64,000 bases of DNA from UBA4408 sp002389785 (GTDB lineage: Bacteria; Bacteroidota; Bacteroidia; UBA4408): NCBI GenBank assembly GCA_035438985.1, contig DAORJK010000011.1, forward strand, positions 1-64,000, given 5' to 3'. Under the pieces are notes generated by a model. It saw only the letters and a program-made list of their open reading frames with translations, searched no databases and was not told the origin of the DNA. Of the stretch, positions 15,393 to 25,581 are shown in pieces; the stretch's first letter is position 1; each line of letters opens with the position of its first letter. A program made the translations under genes and the position numbers.

Positions 15393-18257
15393 TTAATAAG
15401 TAGCAATATCCTTTTCTTTCAATTCGATTATTTCTCCCAACGATTTAAATTTCAACAAATCTATTTTCGATTTATCGCCATAAATAGTTATCAAAAGCGG
15501 CTTCGATTTAAGGTTGGCTTCGTAATAGGCTAGCATTTTTTCAAAGCTCTGGTCTTTTATCGATTCGTATTCATTCAATTTGGGATCCTTGTTAAAGCCT
15601 TTTAACTTCAGCAATTCAACAGTTTCAGTTAAATCGCGCTGATTGGGATAGGCGGTTGATAAGCTACTTGCGATGTAATTTTTAAATGCAGGAATTCGTG
15701 CAGGATATTCGGGCATCTTGTTTATAATGTTTAGCATCACATCTATAGATTCGTTGGTTTTATCTGCCTGACAGCCCACAAACGAAGTAAACAAAATGGG
15801 TTTAGAAGCCAAAATGGGTTTAGTAAAACGGCCTCCTGCAGTATAGGCCAGGGAACGGTATTCGCGAATTTCTTGGAGTATAAGTCCCGAAAAACTTCCT
15901 CCCAAGTACTGTCCTAACAAACTAAGCTTAGCATCGTCTGCCGAATTGTAGGTACTACCTAAGGCTGAAAAATAAATTTGATTTTGACGCGATTTGGAAT
16001 TATTCACCAAATAAATTTTTGTTTTTTCAATTGGCTGGTTATTTAGTTCGGTCAATACAGCTTTACCTTTATTACCTGCTAATTGATTCTTTTTAGCGGC
16101 TTCAATAAGCTGTTGCACATCAGCATTTCCACAGTAATGAAAGCTTGCCGAATAACTTACCGCATCCGTAATTAATTGCAAAAGTTTGCCTGCACTCCAA
16201 CTTTTAACTTCACTTAAAGAAGCACGTTTTTTATAAGGCGATTCATTTCCATACAATGCATAGTTGCGCAGTACAAGTCCCATTGTTGCAGGATCTTTTT
16301 GCTCCGACTCCTGATCTGCTTTCATGCCTTCGGTTAAATTTTTCATGGCTTCTTTGGCAGCTTCCGGTGTTTTAATTAATGAGGAGCAGAGTTCCATTGC
16401 GCGTTCCATGTTTTTTTCATCTCCAATAATGCTTACGTTAAAAAAATCATCCTCAGCAGTAAATTCAAGAGTTGTGTTAATTTTAGCTAATTCAGATTTG
16501 AAGCTTTCAAGTGTCATTCCTTTAGGAAAACATTCGTTTAGAAGCTGCGCAGCTAAATTTAAATTTGGCAGTAAATGCGTGCCGGCATAATATTTAATGT
16601 TTAACGAAGCAATATTGTTATACCTGTTGGGCAAGGAATAAAAGCTTGATCCATTTCCCAAATCATGAAATCCAAAGCCTGCATTCAAATCTAAAAAGCG
16701 GGGAGTTACCGTGGCATCTTTTATTTCTTCAAACTGTTTTGCATACTTCGATTTCTCGGTTTGAGTAGTCACAGCAGGCTTAAAGCCCGGTTTTTCGAGT
16801 TGGTCTTTTTTTGGAAATCCGGTTTTCGATTGAATGGAATAATGTGGACGAGCATAGTATTTTTTGGCCACAGCCATCACATCGGCCTTGGTAAGTTTGT
16901 TTACCTTTTCGGGATAAGCCAGCACATCGTTCCAGGTTTTTTGGGTAGTAAATAGGTCGAGCATTTCCAATCCTCGGCTTTCAGGATCTTCCATGTTTTG
17001 TTTATAATTTTTGATCAGTTCATTTTTAGAATTTTCTAAAAAGGCATCCGAAAAATTTCCATTGATGATACTGTCGAGTTGCGCAAATACTAATTTTTCG
17101 GCTTTGCCAAACGATTCTCCAACAATTTTTGGAACTATAATTAGTATTTCGGCACCATCGTCGTTTAAGTGAAAACTCTGTGCAAAGGCAGCCAAAAGCT
17201 TTCCGTTTTGTTGCAGCTTATTTAATAAGCCGGTTTCGTTTTCATTAAACAACAAGGTGTTGCAAAGTTCCATTGCAACTTCATCGGGGTGCGAAGTTGG
17301 TATGCTTTTAAATCCAACCAAATCAACTTTAACAGGAGTTACGCGTAATTTGGTTACAGCATTTTTGCTGAATGCATAAGGAGTTGGTGCTACAAATGCA
17401 GGTACATTTCCTTTCTGTAATTTACCAAATTTTTCGTTTATCAGGGGTATCGCAGCATCTGCATTAAAATTTCCAACTAAAAAAAGTGCCATGTTATTGG
17501 CCACATAATAATTTTTAAAAAACTCGTAAATCCTGTCAATGGGCGGATTTTTAAGGTGCTCGGTTGAACCTAAAGAAGTTTGAGTTCCATAGGGATGTGT
17601 TGGATACAAACTCTTTTGCAATTCGGTAATTAATTTGAATTGAAAATTATCAGATGCTCGGTTTTTTTCTTCGTACACCACTTCCAGCTCCGACTGAAAA
17701 GAGCGAAATACAGGGTTTATAAAGCGATGCGAATATAATTCCAACCATTTTTCCATTTGTTCACCCGGAAATGAATTGTGATACACCGTCATATCCGGTG
17801 CTGTAAACGCATTAATTGCAGTACCGCCAATTGAGCTTAGCAAGGTGTGAAACTCAGTAGGCAAGCCATATTTACCTGCTTCCATGGCTTGTTGGTTGAT
17901 TCTAAGTTTAATGGCTTTTCGCTGTGTTTCATCCGAAGTTTTTTTTAGCTCCTGGTATAAAAAAGTGATGCTGTCTAAAAAGGGTTTTTCTTTTTCATAA
18001 TCAATGGTACCCATCGTTGTGGTTCCTTTAAACAAAAGATGTTCAAGATAATGCGCTAATCCGGTAGCATCGGCTGGATCGTTTTTTGAACCGGCATGTA
18101 CGGCTACTGCACCAAAAGTTGTAGTAGCATAAGGATCGGGTAGGAGGTACACTTTAAATCCGTTATCTAAAGTATAAGATTTAAGTTGTAAAAAATCTTG
18201 TGCTTCTGCCGAAAGGCAAAACACTAAGAACAAAATGGATAGCGTTTTTCTTAGCAT
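15393..18257 (-). CDS. M16-family zinc metallopeptidase (insulinase/pitrilysin-like), exported
   Basis: This 954-residue protein has an N-terminal signal peptide (about residues 1-19, ending AEAQ), so it acts in the periplasm or at the envelope. The inverted zinc motif HxxEH is at residues 69-73 (HYLEH), and the second-half glutamate of M16 enzymes lies in EVVYEEKNRASD. Two duplicated M16 halves are present; the second half (from about residue 520) lacks HxxEH, as in single-chain pitrilysin-type enzymes with one active and one inactive half. Substrate unknown; peptide degradation is the family role. It is followed, with a 48-bp gap to its start, by the acyl-CoA synthetase gene upstream on the same strand. 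Confidence 0.92.
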   Translation of the reverse strand: MLRKTLSILFLVFCLSAEAQDFLQLKSYTLDNGFKVYLLPDPYATTTFGAVAVHAGSKNDPADATGLAHYLEHLLFKGTTTMGTIDYEKEKPFLDSITFLYQELKKTSDETQRKAIKLRINQQAMEAGKYGLPTEFHTLLSSIGGTAINAFTAPDMTVYHNSFPGEQMEKWLELYSHRFINPVFRSFQSELEVVYEEKNRASDNFQFKLITELQKSLYPTHPYGTQTSLGSTEHLKNPPIDRIYEFFKNYYVANNMALFLVGNFNADAAIPLINEKFGKLQKGNVPAFVAPTPYAFSKNAVTKLRVTPVKVDLVGFKSIPTSHPDEVAMELCNTLLFNENETGLLNKLQQNGKLLAAFAQSFHLNDDGAEILIIVPKIVGESFGKAEKLVFAQLDSIINGNFSDAFLENSKNELIKNYKQNMEDPESRGLEMLDLFTTQKTWNDVLAYPEKVNKLTKADVMAVAKKYYARPHYSIQSKTGFPKKDQLEKPGFKPAVTTQTEKSKYAKQFEEIKDATVTPRFLDLNAGFGFHDLGNGSSFYSLPNRYNNIASLNIKYYAGTHLLPNLNLAAQLLNECFPKGMTLESFKSELAKINTTLEFTAEDDFFNVSIIGDEKNMERAMELCSSLIKTPEAAKEAMKNLTEGMKADQESEQKDPATMGLVLRNYALYGNESPYKKRASLSEVKSWSAGKLLQLITDAVSYSASFHYCGNADVQQLIEAAKKNQLAGNKGKAVLTELNNQPIEKTKIYLVNNSKSRQNQIYFSALGSTYNSADDAKLSLLGQYLGGSFSGLILQEIREYRSLAYTAGGRFTKPILASKPILFTSFVGCQADKTNESIDVMLNIINKMPEYPARIPAFKNYIASSLSTAYPNQRDLTETVELLKLKGFNKDPKLNEYESIKDQSFEKMLAYYEANLKSKPLLITIYGDKSKIDLLKFKSLGEIIELKEKDIATY

Positions 18258-18305
18258 AATTTATGCTTATTAAATGAAATTGAAAAATATCAGTCAGCTT
18301 TTGAA

Positions 18306-20075
18306 TCAGCTATTTTTACCGTAAATTTTTTCAACCAGTACTTTGTATTTTTCAAGAATAAATTTCCTTTTTAATTTTAAAGTTGGCGTCAATTCCCCGC
18401 TTTTGATGCTCCATTCGTTGGCTACCAATTCAATTTTTTTCACCTGTTCCCATTTGCCGAATTCCTGATTGTAAAGTTCAATATCTTCTTGTATTCGCGC
18501 AATTACTTCGGCCTTGGTAATCATGTCTTCGTTTGATGTTACAGCAATACCTTTGCGTTCGCACCATTCTTTTAAAAATACAAATGCCGGTTGTACCAAG
18601 GCAGCCGGAAAGTTTTTCCCTTCACCGATGACCATTACCTGCTCAATAAATTTCGATTCTTTAAATTTATTTTCAAGCAATTGCGGTGCAACATATTTAC
18701 CTCCGGAAGTTTTAAAAATTTCTTTTTTTCTATCCGTGATTTTTAAAAAATCGGTATTTACAATTTCTCCAATATCTCCGGTGTGAAACCATCCATCTTT
18801 ATCAATTACTTCGGCAGTTAAATCGGGCCGTTTGTAATAACCCAACATCACACTTGGACTTTTAATTAATATCTCTCCATCATCGGCAATTTTTACCTGT
18901 ACACTTTTTATTGCACGCCCAACAGAGCCAAACATAACACCGTTATTTTTTTCGCAATTTACCGAAACAACTACTGCTGTTTCGGTAAGTCCGTACCCTT
19001 CCATTACCGGAATTTTTGCAGCCATAAATACTCGTGCTAAACGAGGCTGTAACGGTGCACTTCCTGAGGCTATTGCTTTTACATTTCCGCCCAGTGCTTC
19101 ACGCCATTTTGTGAAAATAAGTTTGTTGGCTATTTTCAGTTGTAATTCATACCACCAGCCATTTGCACCATTTAATTCAAAACGCAGACCCAAGGAAACA
19201 GCCCAAAAGAATAAAGCCTTTTTAATTCCTTTTTGTTCCGAACCTTTAGCAATAATTCGATCGTACACTTTTTCGATCAAACGGGGTACTGCCGCAAAAA
19301 TATCGGGTTTTACTTCGCGTATGTTTTCACCAATGGTATCCATCGATTCGGCATAGTAAATAGATACTCCGGTAATTTGAAACAAATAGGTAAGCATGCG
19401 CTCATACACATGGCAAAGTGGCAAAAAACTTAAGGCTTTAGCATCGCTTCCAACCGGCAAACGCTCCACGCAATTTTTTGCATTGCTCATCAAATTTTTA
19501 TGTGAAATCATGGCGCCCTTTGGATTTCCAGTAGTTCCTGAGGTATAAATAATGGTAGCTAAATCATCCTCAGCAACAGCATTCATTCTGGCTTTCACTT
19601 CATCCATGCGTGCTTTATTGCCAAGTTCCAACAAGCTTGACCAATGTGTAATTCCATCTATCTTATTAAAACTATAAATTCCTTTAAGGCTTGGAACATC
19701 CTTTTTTACTGCATTAACTTTAGCAAGTATTTCGGTATCGGAAACAAAAATGTAACGTACTTCAGCATCGTTAAAAATAAACTTGTAATCGTTTTCTGAT
19801 ACTGTTGGATAAACCGGACAAACAATTCCACCAAGCTGCCCTATGCCTATGTCCATGATGTTCCACTCTGGTCGGTTATTGCTGATGATGGCAATTTTAT
19901 CGCCGGGCTGTATGCCTAGTTCGAGCAATCCTAAACTTATTTTATTGGCTAAATCAATGTATTCCTGGGTCGAAATACATGTCCATTTTCCATCGGCTTT
20001 GCTGGCAAGTGCATCCTTTTTCGGGAAATGCTCGAGTTGATAATACGGACAATCAAACAAACGTGTAGCTTCCAT
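18306..20075 (-). CDS. Long-chain fatty acid--CoA ligase (AMP-binding)
   Basis: This 589-residue enzyme activates fatty acids to acyl-CoA through an acyl-adenylate. The AMP-binding P-loop IIYTSGTTGNPKG lies near residue 178. The motif GYGLTET and the hinge DGWFHTGDIGE, followed by TDRKKEIFKTSGGKYV, are all present. The pattern is that of the FadD15/long-chain ACSL group, which is common in Bacteroidota. It is soluble or peripheral, with no signal peptide. It probably forms a transcription unit with the downstream M16 protease gene, although a functional link is not obvious. Confidence 0.92.
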   Translation of the reverse strand: MEATRLFDCPYYQLEHFPKKDALASKADGKWTCISTQEYIDLANKISLGLLELGIQPGDKIAIISNNRPEWNIMDIGIGQLGGIVCPVYPTVSENDYKFIFNDAEVRYIFVSDTEILAKVNAVKKDVPSLKGIYSFNKIDGITHWSSLLELGNKARMDEVKARMNAVAEDDLATIIYTSGTTGNPKGAMISHKNLMSNAKNCVERLPVGSDAKALSFLPLCHVYERMLTYLFQITGVSIYYAESMDTIGENIREVKPDIFAAVPRLIEKVYDRIIAKGSEQKGIKKALFFWAVSLGLRFELNGANGWWYELQLKIANKLIFTKWREALGGNVKAIASGSAPLQPRLARVFMAAKIPVMEGYGLTETAVVVSVNCEKNNGVMFGSVGRAIKSVQVKIADDGEILIKSPSVMLGYYKRPDLTAEVIDKDGWFHTGDIGEIVNTDFLKITDRKKEIFKTSGGKYVAPQLLENKFKESKFIEQVMVIGEGKNFPAALVQPAFVFLKEWCERKGIAVTSNEDMITKAEVIARIQEDIELYNQEFGKWEQVKKIELVANEWSIKSGELTPTLKLKRKFILEKYKVLVEKIYGKNS

Positions 20076-20345
20076 AAAAATTCGTTTAAATGTTACACAC
20101 TATTTTTTTTTGTAAATTTAATAAAGCATTGGCTAAAAACTAATTTGTAACCCAATTTGCGAAGTTCGAAGTAAGCAGTTTCAATTTTCTACTATAAGCA
20201 GCCAGGGTAAATTCCGGTTTAAAATTAAAGATAGGAATTGTAGCGTTCGAAAGCGAAGGAAAGGCAGCAGCTGTATGAAAAATATTCACCAAAATTAATC
20301 AACTACCAAGAAAAAGTGACGGCTATTTTGATATTCAATCTCAAT

Positions 20346-22121
20346 TTAAACCTCCAAATCCAATTGTTTACGTAAAGTTTCAATGGCAGGATTGATGGAC
20401 ATCATGTACTTAAATTTTTCGAGGTTGGTATAAGGCTTTTTATCATTGCCTTCCTTTTTGTTGAGTATGCTAATAACCTGAATTTCCTGGTTCATTAATT
20501 CCTTGCGGAGATGTCCAAGCAGATCAATTTTTTCGCGGTTAAATTCATCTTCCTGCACTTTATTATCGAGGCAAAATTCAATCACAAAATTATCGGTCAA
20601 CTTGGGTTTGTAAGTGCTGAGCGTACTGTAGAAATTTACTTTACCGGCTGCGTTAATTTTTTGAGCAAAATTTTTCCAGCTTCGTTCCAAAGCTTCCTGA
20701 CTAAACAATTTTTTGTTGGGATCAATTTTTTCAACGCTGCTTTGCTCGGTAAGTTCTGTAGCAGTAGCTTGCTTGTTACCTTGGGTAAATTTTGAAATAG
20801 AAAAACTAGGAATAGCAGGAGAAAGCTTTGGCTTTAGTTCTTTCGCAGGAAGCGCTTCAGGTATTGGCTTGGTGTTTATGTTTTCAGTTTTAACTGAAGC
20901 ATTGTCAGTGGTATTGGGAGCAATGGGAGTAGTTGGAGCTACAGAAGGAGCGTTATTTGCAGGAGTTGTAACCGCAGCCTTTTGCTCTATACCATCATTT
21001 TTTTTTTCAGCCTCGGGGCTGTTTTTCAGTAATTGTTGACTACATAATTGCATTAAACTCAGCTCGACCAGCAAGCGCTGATTTTTGCTGGCTTTGTACT
21101 TGTAGTCGGCATTGTTTAAAGTGTTGAGCCCATTTATTAAAAACACGAGCGAACATTTTTGAGTTTGTTCTTTGTATTTTTCGCGAATGGTAGTACCAAC
21201 CTCCAACAATTGCAATGTGGCGCTATCCTTGCTTACCAGCAAATTGCGGTAATGTTCGGCAAGTCCATTTATAAAATTATGGCCATCAAAACCATTGTTA
21301 AGCACTTCATTATACAAGAGCAAACTTTCGGAAATATTCTCGGCCAAAATAAAATCGGTCATTTTAAAATAGTAATCGTAATCTAAAATATTCAGGTTGT
21401 CGATTACTGCTTTGTAAGTGATGCTATTGCCGGCGAAACTTACAATTTGATCAAACATACTTAAGGCATCACGCAAGGCACCATCTGCCTTTTGAGCAAT
21501 GATGTGCAAACCATCCGTTTCGGCAGTAATGTTTTCGCTTTTGGCAATAAAGGCTAGGTGATTAGCGATGTCTTCAATTTGAATACGGTTAAAATCAAAT
21601 ATCTGACAACGCGATAAAATAGTTGGAATAATTTTGTGCTTTTCAGTAGTTGCTAAAATAAATATAGCGTGTGCAGGCGGCTCTTCCAAGGTCTTCAAAA
21701 ATGCATTAAAGGCCTGGTTACTCAACATGTGCACCTCGTCAATAATGTATATCTTAAACTGTCCGAGTTGTGGTGCAAAACGCACCTGATCTACCAAATT
21801 TCGTATATCGTCAACCGAGTTATTTGATGCAGCATCGAGTTCGTGCACATTCATCGATTGCCCATTGTTAAACGATACACAACTTTCGCAAGTATCGCAA
21901 GCTTCAACTTGCTCGGTTAAGTTAAAACAGTTGATGGTTTTGGCAAGAATTCGGGCACAGGTAGTTTTACCAACACCACGCGGACCGCAAAATAAAAATG
22001 CCTGTGCCAAGTGCTTGTTTTTAATGGCATTTTGTAGGGTATTGGTAATATGCATTTGCCCAACCACCGTATGAAAGGTAGCCGGGCGATACTTACGAGC
22101 CGATACGATAAACTGGTCCAT
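20346..22121 (-). CDS. dnaX: DNA polymerase III subunit gamma/tau
   Basis: DnaX is the clamp-loader motor subunit of the replicative DNA polymerase. Walker A GPRGVGKT is at residues 46-53 and the zinc-binding cysteines are at 65, 75, 78 and 81. IIDEVHMLS is Walker B and a sensor region follows. After about residue 365 comes a low-complexity Thr/Pro/Ala/Lys linker and then a C-terminal domain (about 470-591) resembling the tau tail. No frameshift signal for a separate gamma product was identified. A TATATTTG box at 22151-22144 sits 23 bp before the ATG. Confidence 0.95.
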   Translation of the reverse strand: MDQFIVSARKYRPATFHTVVGQMHITNTLQNAIKNKHLAQAFLFCGPRGVGKTTCARILAKTINCFNLTEQVEACDTCESCVSFNNGQSMNVHELDAASNNSVDDIRNLVDQVRFAPQLGQFKIYIIDEVHMLSNQAFNAFLKTLEEPPAHAIFILATTEKHKIIPTILSRCQIFDFNRIQIEDIANHLAFIAKSENITAETDGLHIIAQKADGALRDALSMFDQIVSFAGNSITYKAVIDNLNILDYDYYFKMTDFILAENISESLLLYNEVLNNGFDGHNFINGLAEHYRNLLVSKDSATLQLLEVGTTIREKYKEQTQKCSLVFLINGLNTLNNADYKYKASKNQRLLVELSLMQLCSQQLLKNSPEAEKKNDGIEQKAAVTTPANNAPSVAPTTPIAPNTTDNASVKTENINTKPIPEALPAKELKPKLSPAIPSFSISKFTQGNKQATATELTEQSSVEKIDPNKKLFSQEALERSWKNFAQKINAAGKVNFYSTLSTYKPKLTDNFVIEFCLDNKVQEDEFNREKIDLLGHLRKELMNQEIQVISILNKKEGNDKKPYTNLEKFKYMMSINPAIETLRKQLDLEV

Positions 22122-22353
22122 TAATTTTTACAATTACTGAGGGCAAATATAAAGCAAAAGCGAGTAGATAAAGTAGGATGGGATATTTTGTTGAAAAGAA
22201 AATTTGAGTTTTTTTGAATTTACTGCCAGCCTTGATTTTCCTGCTTGCCGAAACCTTATTTTGAGCAATGACAGGCAGCAGGTTTCTTTATGATCTAGCA
22301 AAAAACAAGAATGATCAAATGAGAATTCAACTTCAACTAAAGACTCCAATCGC

Positions 22354-23637
22354 CTAATTTAACAAAGCATGAATTTTATCCTGCAGCATCTTTCTCTCGG
22401 GAACCGATTGACTAAGCTTCATTGCAGTTTCAAAGTTTTGTTTTGCTTCAACCGTATTCAATAATTGCGCATTAATTTCGCCCAATAGACTATGATACAG
22501 ATAAAAGTTGTGTAATTTTTTATCCTCTCCAAGCATTGTCAAATGTTGCTTTGCAGCTAATGCTCCTTCCACTTGAAGCAGTGCCACTACCTTATTCAAC
22601 TCAGCCACCGGAGAAGGTGCAATTTTGCAAAGCCAATGGTATAAATCTAAAATTCTAAGCCAATTTGTTTTTGCAAAATTGGGAGCAATGCAATGCTCGT
22701 ATGCTATTGCAGCCTCTAAATGGTAGGAAGTAATGGCATCCCCAAAAGCAGCTTGGTTCATATACTCATTGCCGCTTGCTATCAGTTCAAAATTCCAGGT
22801 GCTGCGATCTTGCATAGGCAATAGAATTATTTCTCCTGTTGCAGAAATTCTACTATCGCTGCGTGCTGCATGAAAACACATCAAAGCCATTAAGGCATAA
22901 CATTCTGGCAATTGGGTGCTTTTATTTTCGAGTAGCAATTTACAAAGCAACATGGCTTCGTCAATCAAGTCTTTTCTAATAAGTTCGTTTGAATGAGTCG
23001 AACTATATCCTTCGTTAAACAATAAGTAAATTGAATTTAAAACCGCTTCAGTTCTATTGTGCAATTCTTCGTTTGACGGAATAACGAATTTTATTTTTTG
23101 TTCACGAAAAAACTCTTTCGTTCGGTACAACCTTTTAGAAACGGTATCTTCGGAAGTAAGAAAAGTTTTTGCAATTTCAGCGGTACTAAATCCGCACAGT
23201 GTTTTAAGTATAAGGGTTATTTGATTTTCGGTCGAAATTTCTGCATGACAGCAGGCAAACATCATGCGCAACATATCATCCTGCACCAAATCTTCGTTCC
23301 ATAATTTATCCATTGTACTTGTTAAGGTATACTCCGAAGTGAGTAATATGCGCTCGCTATCGTTAAAATCATAATTGCGTGAATACTTATTTTTTCGCAC
23401 TACATCAATGGCTTTGTTTTTTGCCACTTTGAATAACCAGGCAGATGGATTTTCAGGAACTCCTTTAAATTTCCATAGTTGAATAGCATCCATAAAAGTT
23501 TGTTGCACTACATCTTCGGCAGTTTCCAAATTTTCGGGACCAAATATTTTTGTTAAAACAGAAACCATCTTTCCCGATTCATGCCGGAAAAGATGGTCGG
23601 TGAGTTGATTGATGCTGGCTGGTTTTTCCAAGTTCAA
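22354..23637 (-). CDS. ECF42-type RNA polymerase sigma factor with C-terminal TPR-like extension
   Basis: This 427-residue sigma factor has an ECF core: sigma-2 (about residues 15-85, EDVVQQTFMDAIQLW) and sigma-4 (about 118-175, ILKTLCGFSTAEIAKTFLTSEDTVSKRLYR). A long helical extension follows (about 185-427; the DUF6596 region with RNEGYSSTH-like LLFNEGYSSTHSNEL, then TPR-like helices). That architecture, with a YCII-domain gene next door, defines ECF42, where the C-terminal extension takes the place of an anti-sigma factor. Here it closes a same-strand cluster of SRPBCC, DinB, VOC and YCII genes. Two ECF-like promoters in the cluster (25078-25105 and 25582-25608) are likely targets; none was seen directly before this gene. 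Confidence 0.88.
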   Translation of the reverse strand: MNLEKPASINQLTDHLFRHESGKMVSVLTKIFGPENLETAEDVVQQTFMDAIQLWKFKGVPENPSAWLFKVAKNKAIDVVRKNKYSRNYDFNDSERILLTSEYTLTSTMDKLWNEDLVQDDMLRMMFACCHAEISTENQITLILKTLCGFSTAEIAKTFLTSEDTVSKRLYRTKEFFREQKIKFVIPSNEELHNRTEAVLNSIYLLFNEGYSSTHSNELIRKDLIDEAMLLCKLLLENKSTQLPECYALMALMCFHAARSDSRISATGEIILLPMQDRSTWNFELIASGNEYMNQAAFGDAITSYHLEAAIAYEHCIAPNFAKTNWLRILDLYHWLCKIAPSPVAELNKVVALLQVEGALAAKQHLTMLGEDKKLHNFYLYHSLLGEINAQLLNTVEAKQNFETAMKLSQSVPERKMLQDKIHALLN

Positions 23638-23769
23638 AAAATCGAATAGCTAAGCTACTCAAAAACAAGCATAAATTTTAATTCTGCTTTAATCCTACTA
23701 AAATTAATTACCTGTTGAAAATAGTTTTGAAAATGAAATGCACTTTACAAGCAGGCAGGCAAGGAGGAA

Positions 23770-24117
23770 TTACATTGCAAGTGCTTTAATTTCTCTTACT
23801 TCTACTGTGCCATCGTGCTCTAAAATAGGGCATTCCATCGATATTTCAACGGCTTCTTCATAAGAAGCAGCATGACATAATAGATAACCACCTACCAGTT
23901 CTTTGCCTTCCATATAAGGGCCATCGCTTATGACTTTTTTGGTACCGCTTACCATTTTACCACTATTGGCCAAAGGTTGTGCCCCAATTAATTTACCTTG
24001 CTCTTTTAAATTGCCCATCCACTGCATCCATTTTTGCATGTGTGCCTGCCAATTTTCAGGCGATTGTTGAGCTGTTTGTGCATCGCCACCTCTAAATATT
24101 AATAAGTATTCTGCCAT
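23770..24117 (-). CDS. YCII/DGPF-domain protein
   Basis: This 115-residue protein is a ferredoxin-like YCII (DGPF) domain: MAEYLLIFRGGD at the start and the hallmark ISDGPYMEGKELVGGYLL in the middle. Proteins of this type accompany ECF41/ECF42 sigma factors; their biochemical role is unknown. The start at 24117 is chosen because the strand-forming MAEYLL begins the domain, and the upstream extension of the frame runs into the VOC gene. The gene starts 13 bp after the VOC stop, so the two are surely cotranscribed. Confidence 0.9.
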   Translation of the reverse strand: MAEYLLIFRGGDAQTAQQSPENWQAHMQKWMQWMGNLKEQGKLIGAQPLANSGKMVSGTKKVISDGPYMEGKELVGGYLLCHAASYEEAVEISMECPILEHDGTVEVREIKALAM

Positions 24118-24130
24118 AAATTTTTTATTA

Positions 24131-24511
24131 TTATTTGTTTGAATGTAGTCCAATAGAATTGCCTTCTGTATCAGTAAAAAAGGCCATAAACCCATTAGGA
24201 CCTAAACTGGTTTTGGGCATTTTAATTTCTCCACCGGCTTTGGTAACTTTTGCCAGTACAGTCTTTAAATCAGGGTTCGCATTTAAATAAATTTTTGCAC
24301 CCGATTTACTGGGCTTATGCATTTTACTTTGGCACAGTCCGCCATTGGCTTTACCGCTTTTTGGTTCGGATGGAAAAAAAGCCATTTGCATACCCATCAT
24401 TTCCATTTCGGGCATTTTAATTCCAAAAATAGTTTCGTAAAACTTTTTGGCTCGTTTGATATCTTTCACAGAGATTTCAAACCAATTGAGTGAATTTTCT
24501 TTTGAAGTCAT
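24131..24511 (-). CDS. VOC-superfamily (glyoxalase/bleomycin-resistance fold) protein
   Basis: This 126-residue protein opens with NWFEISVKDIKRAKKFYETIFG and ends with GFMAFFTDTEGNSIGLHS, the paired beta-alpha-beta-beta-beta modules of the vicinal oxygen chelate fold. The family includes dioxygenases, glyoxalases and antibiotic-binding proteins; the reaction cannot be deduced. It lies between the dinB-like and YCII genes in the ECF42 cluster, 55 bp from the first and 13 bp from the second, so it is probably read from the ECF-like promoter ahead of the dinB-like gene. Confidence 0.88.
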   Translation of the reverse strand: MTSKENSLNWFEISVKDIKRAKKFYETIFGIKMPEMEMMGMQMAFFPSEPKSGKANGGLCQSKMHKPSKSGAKIYLNANPDLKTVLAKVTKAGGEIKMPKTSLGPNGFMAFFTDTEGNSIGLHSNK

Positions 24512-24566
24512 GTCAATACTTTATTATAATGAATACTTGAAACGTTTGTTCTAAAATTATTCAGCC

Positions 24567-25049
24567 TTAGTACTTCATTGCTACTTTTGTATGGTACTTT
24601 TTTAAGAAAGCCATTTGTCCAATATCATAGCTTTCGTGTTGTGCCAAAAAGGCCACAGTACCGCCAAATGTAAAATCGCCAATAGGGCTTTTTAAAGGGC
24701 TGTCAGCTGCTAAATGTTCTTCCGTTACTGTGTTTAACGCTTCTTTTAATAATTCTGAAGCTTTGTTCCATTCTACTTTCACTTCGGCCAAAGTAGGATA
24801 GTTGTCTTTTGGATCAAAGGCTTTAAAATTTTCAAATTTTCCCTCGTACGGATTTTTAGCGGGTTTCCCTAACATAGCGCAAATATTAAAACGTGCCCAA
24901 GTAGTATGAGTAGCCAACCAAATTAATGGATTGTTGTGATCGCTTATTCTTTGATTTGCTTGTTCATCGCTTACACCTTCTATAGCTGCGATAAATAAAC
25001 GACTGTTCATAAGTAATATGATTTCAGCAGGATAAATGGATTTTTTCAT
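24567..25049 (-). CDS. DinB-family four-helix-bundle protein
   Basis: This 160-residue protein has the DinB/YfiT fold: four helices with histidines that can form a metal site, seen in WLATHTTWARFNI and later AQHESYDIGQMAFLKKYH. DinB-like proteins often act as thiol-dependent transferases or are of unknown function; they are not the DNA polymerase also called DinB. An ECF-like promoter motif lies 28 bp upstream (25078-25105), suggesting control by the clustered ECF42 sigma factor and cotranscription of the VOC and YCII genes. Confidence 0.88.
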   Translation of the reverse strand: MKKSIYPAEIILLMNSRLFIAAIEGVSDEQANQRISDHNNPLIWLATHTTWARFNICAMLGKPAKNPYEGKFENFKAFDPKDNYPTLAEVKVEWNKASELLKEALNTVTEEHLAADSPLKSPIGDFTFGGTVAFLAQHESYDIGQMAFLKKYHTKVAMKY

Positions 25050-25077
25050 TTTTATTTTTTAGAGTTTATAGTACAAT

Positions 25078-25105
25078 GACGAACGGATTTTTAAAATTTG
25101 GACAA
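25078..25105 (-). promoter_or_regulatory. Predicted ECF-sigma promoter upstream of the dinB-like gene
   Basis: On the minus strand TGTCCA (25104-25099) is followed, after 17 bp, by CGTC (25081-25078), and the ATG is 28 bp further on. A nearly identical block of about 30 bp stands before the SRPBCC gene. TGTC...CGTC resembles published ECF42 promoters (TGTCGA / CGTC-like). Confidence 0.65.
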
Positions 25106-25123
25106 ACTTTTAAAATTATTTTT

Positions 25124-25561
25124 TTAGTTTCTATAACCCGCACTGCCAAATGCTTCTCCATTACCAGTTTGACAATATTGCCGCAAACTTTCCATGTATC
25201 GAGCCCAAGCAAAACTGCAAATGGCATAAAAATCATCTTGCTCATTCCATCCTTCGTGCGAAAAGCGAACTCGAGTTTTACCCTCATTTTCATCTAATAA
25301 AAAAGTAAGTAGGTTTCCTTTCCATCCATGGTTACTCTCCAAACATTCCCAAACAAGTTTTTCATGCATGTTCATTTCTTTCACTTTCATATCAGGTCCG
25401 CCATTGGTAGAAAATCGAAATTGAATAATTCCTCCTAAAGCCGCCTCGCCCGATGTTTCAACGGTCCACCAGTTGCGTAAACCACTAATGGTTGTAATTG
25501 CTTCGAATACTTTAGTTTTTGGAACATGAATGTGGAACAAGTGTTTAATTGCGTAGTTCAT
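25124..25561 (-). CDS. SRPBCC-domain protein (AHSA1-like)
   Basis: This 145-residue protein has the START/Bet v1-like fold: it begins with HLFHIHVPKTKVFEAITTI, then LRNWWTVETSGEAALGGIIQFRF and GKTRVRFSHEGW, the strand pattern of AHSA1-like SRPBCC proteins that bind small hydrophobic ligands. These are frequent neighbours of ECF41/42 sigma factors. The gene leads the cluster and has an ECF-like promoter motif 20 bp upstream (25582-25608), nearly identical to that of the dinB-like gene downstream. Confidence 0.88.
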   Translation of the reverse strand: MNYAIKHLFHIHVPKTKVFEAITTISGLRNWWTVETSGEAALGGIIQFRFSTNGGPDMKVKEMNMHEKLVWECLESNHGWKGNLLTFLLDENEGKTRVRFSHEGWNEQDDFYAICSFAWARYMESLRQYCQTGNGEAFGSAGYRN

Positions 25562-25581
25562 TATTTTAAGTTTAAGGTTAT

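Noticed and set aside
25066..25297. Short ORFs on both strands between dinB-like and SRPBCC genes
   Set aside because: They overlap the SRPBCC coding region or the ECF-like promoter and show no independent support.
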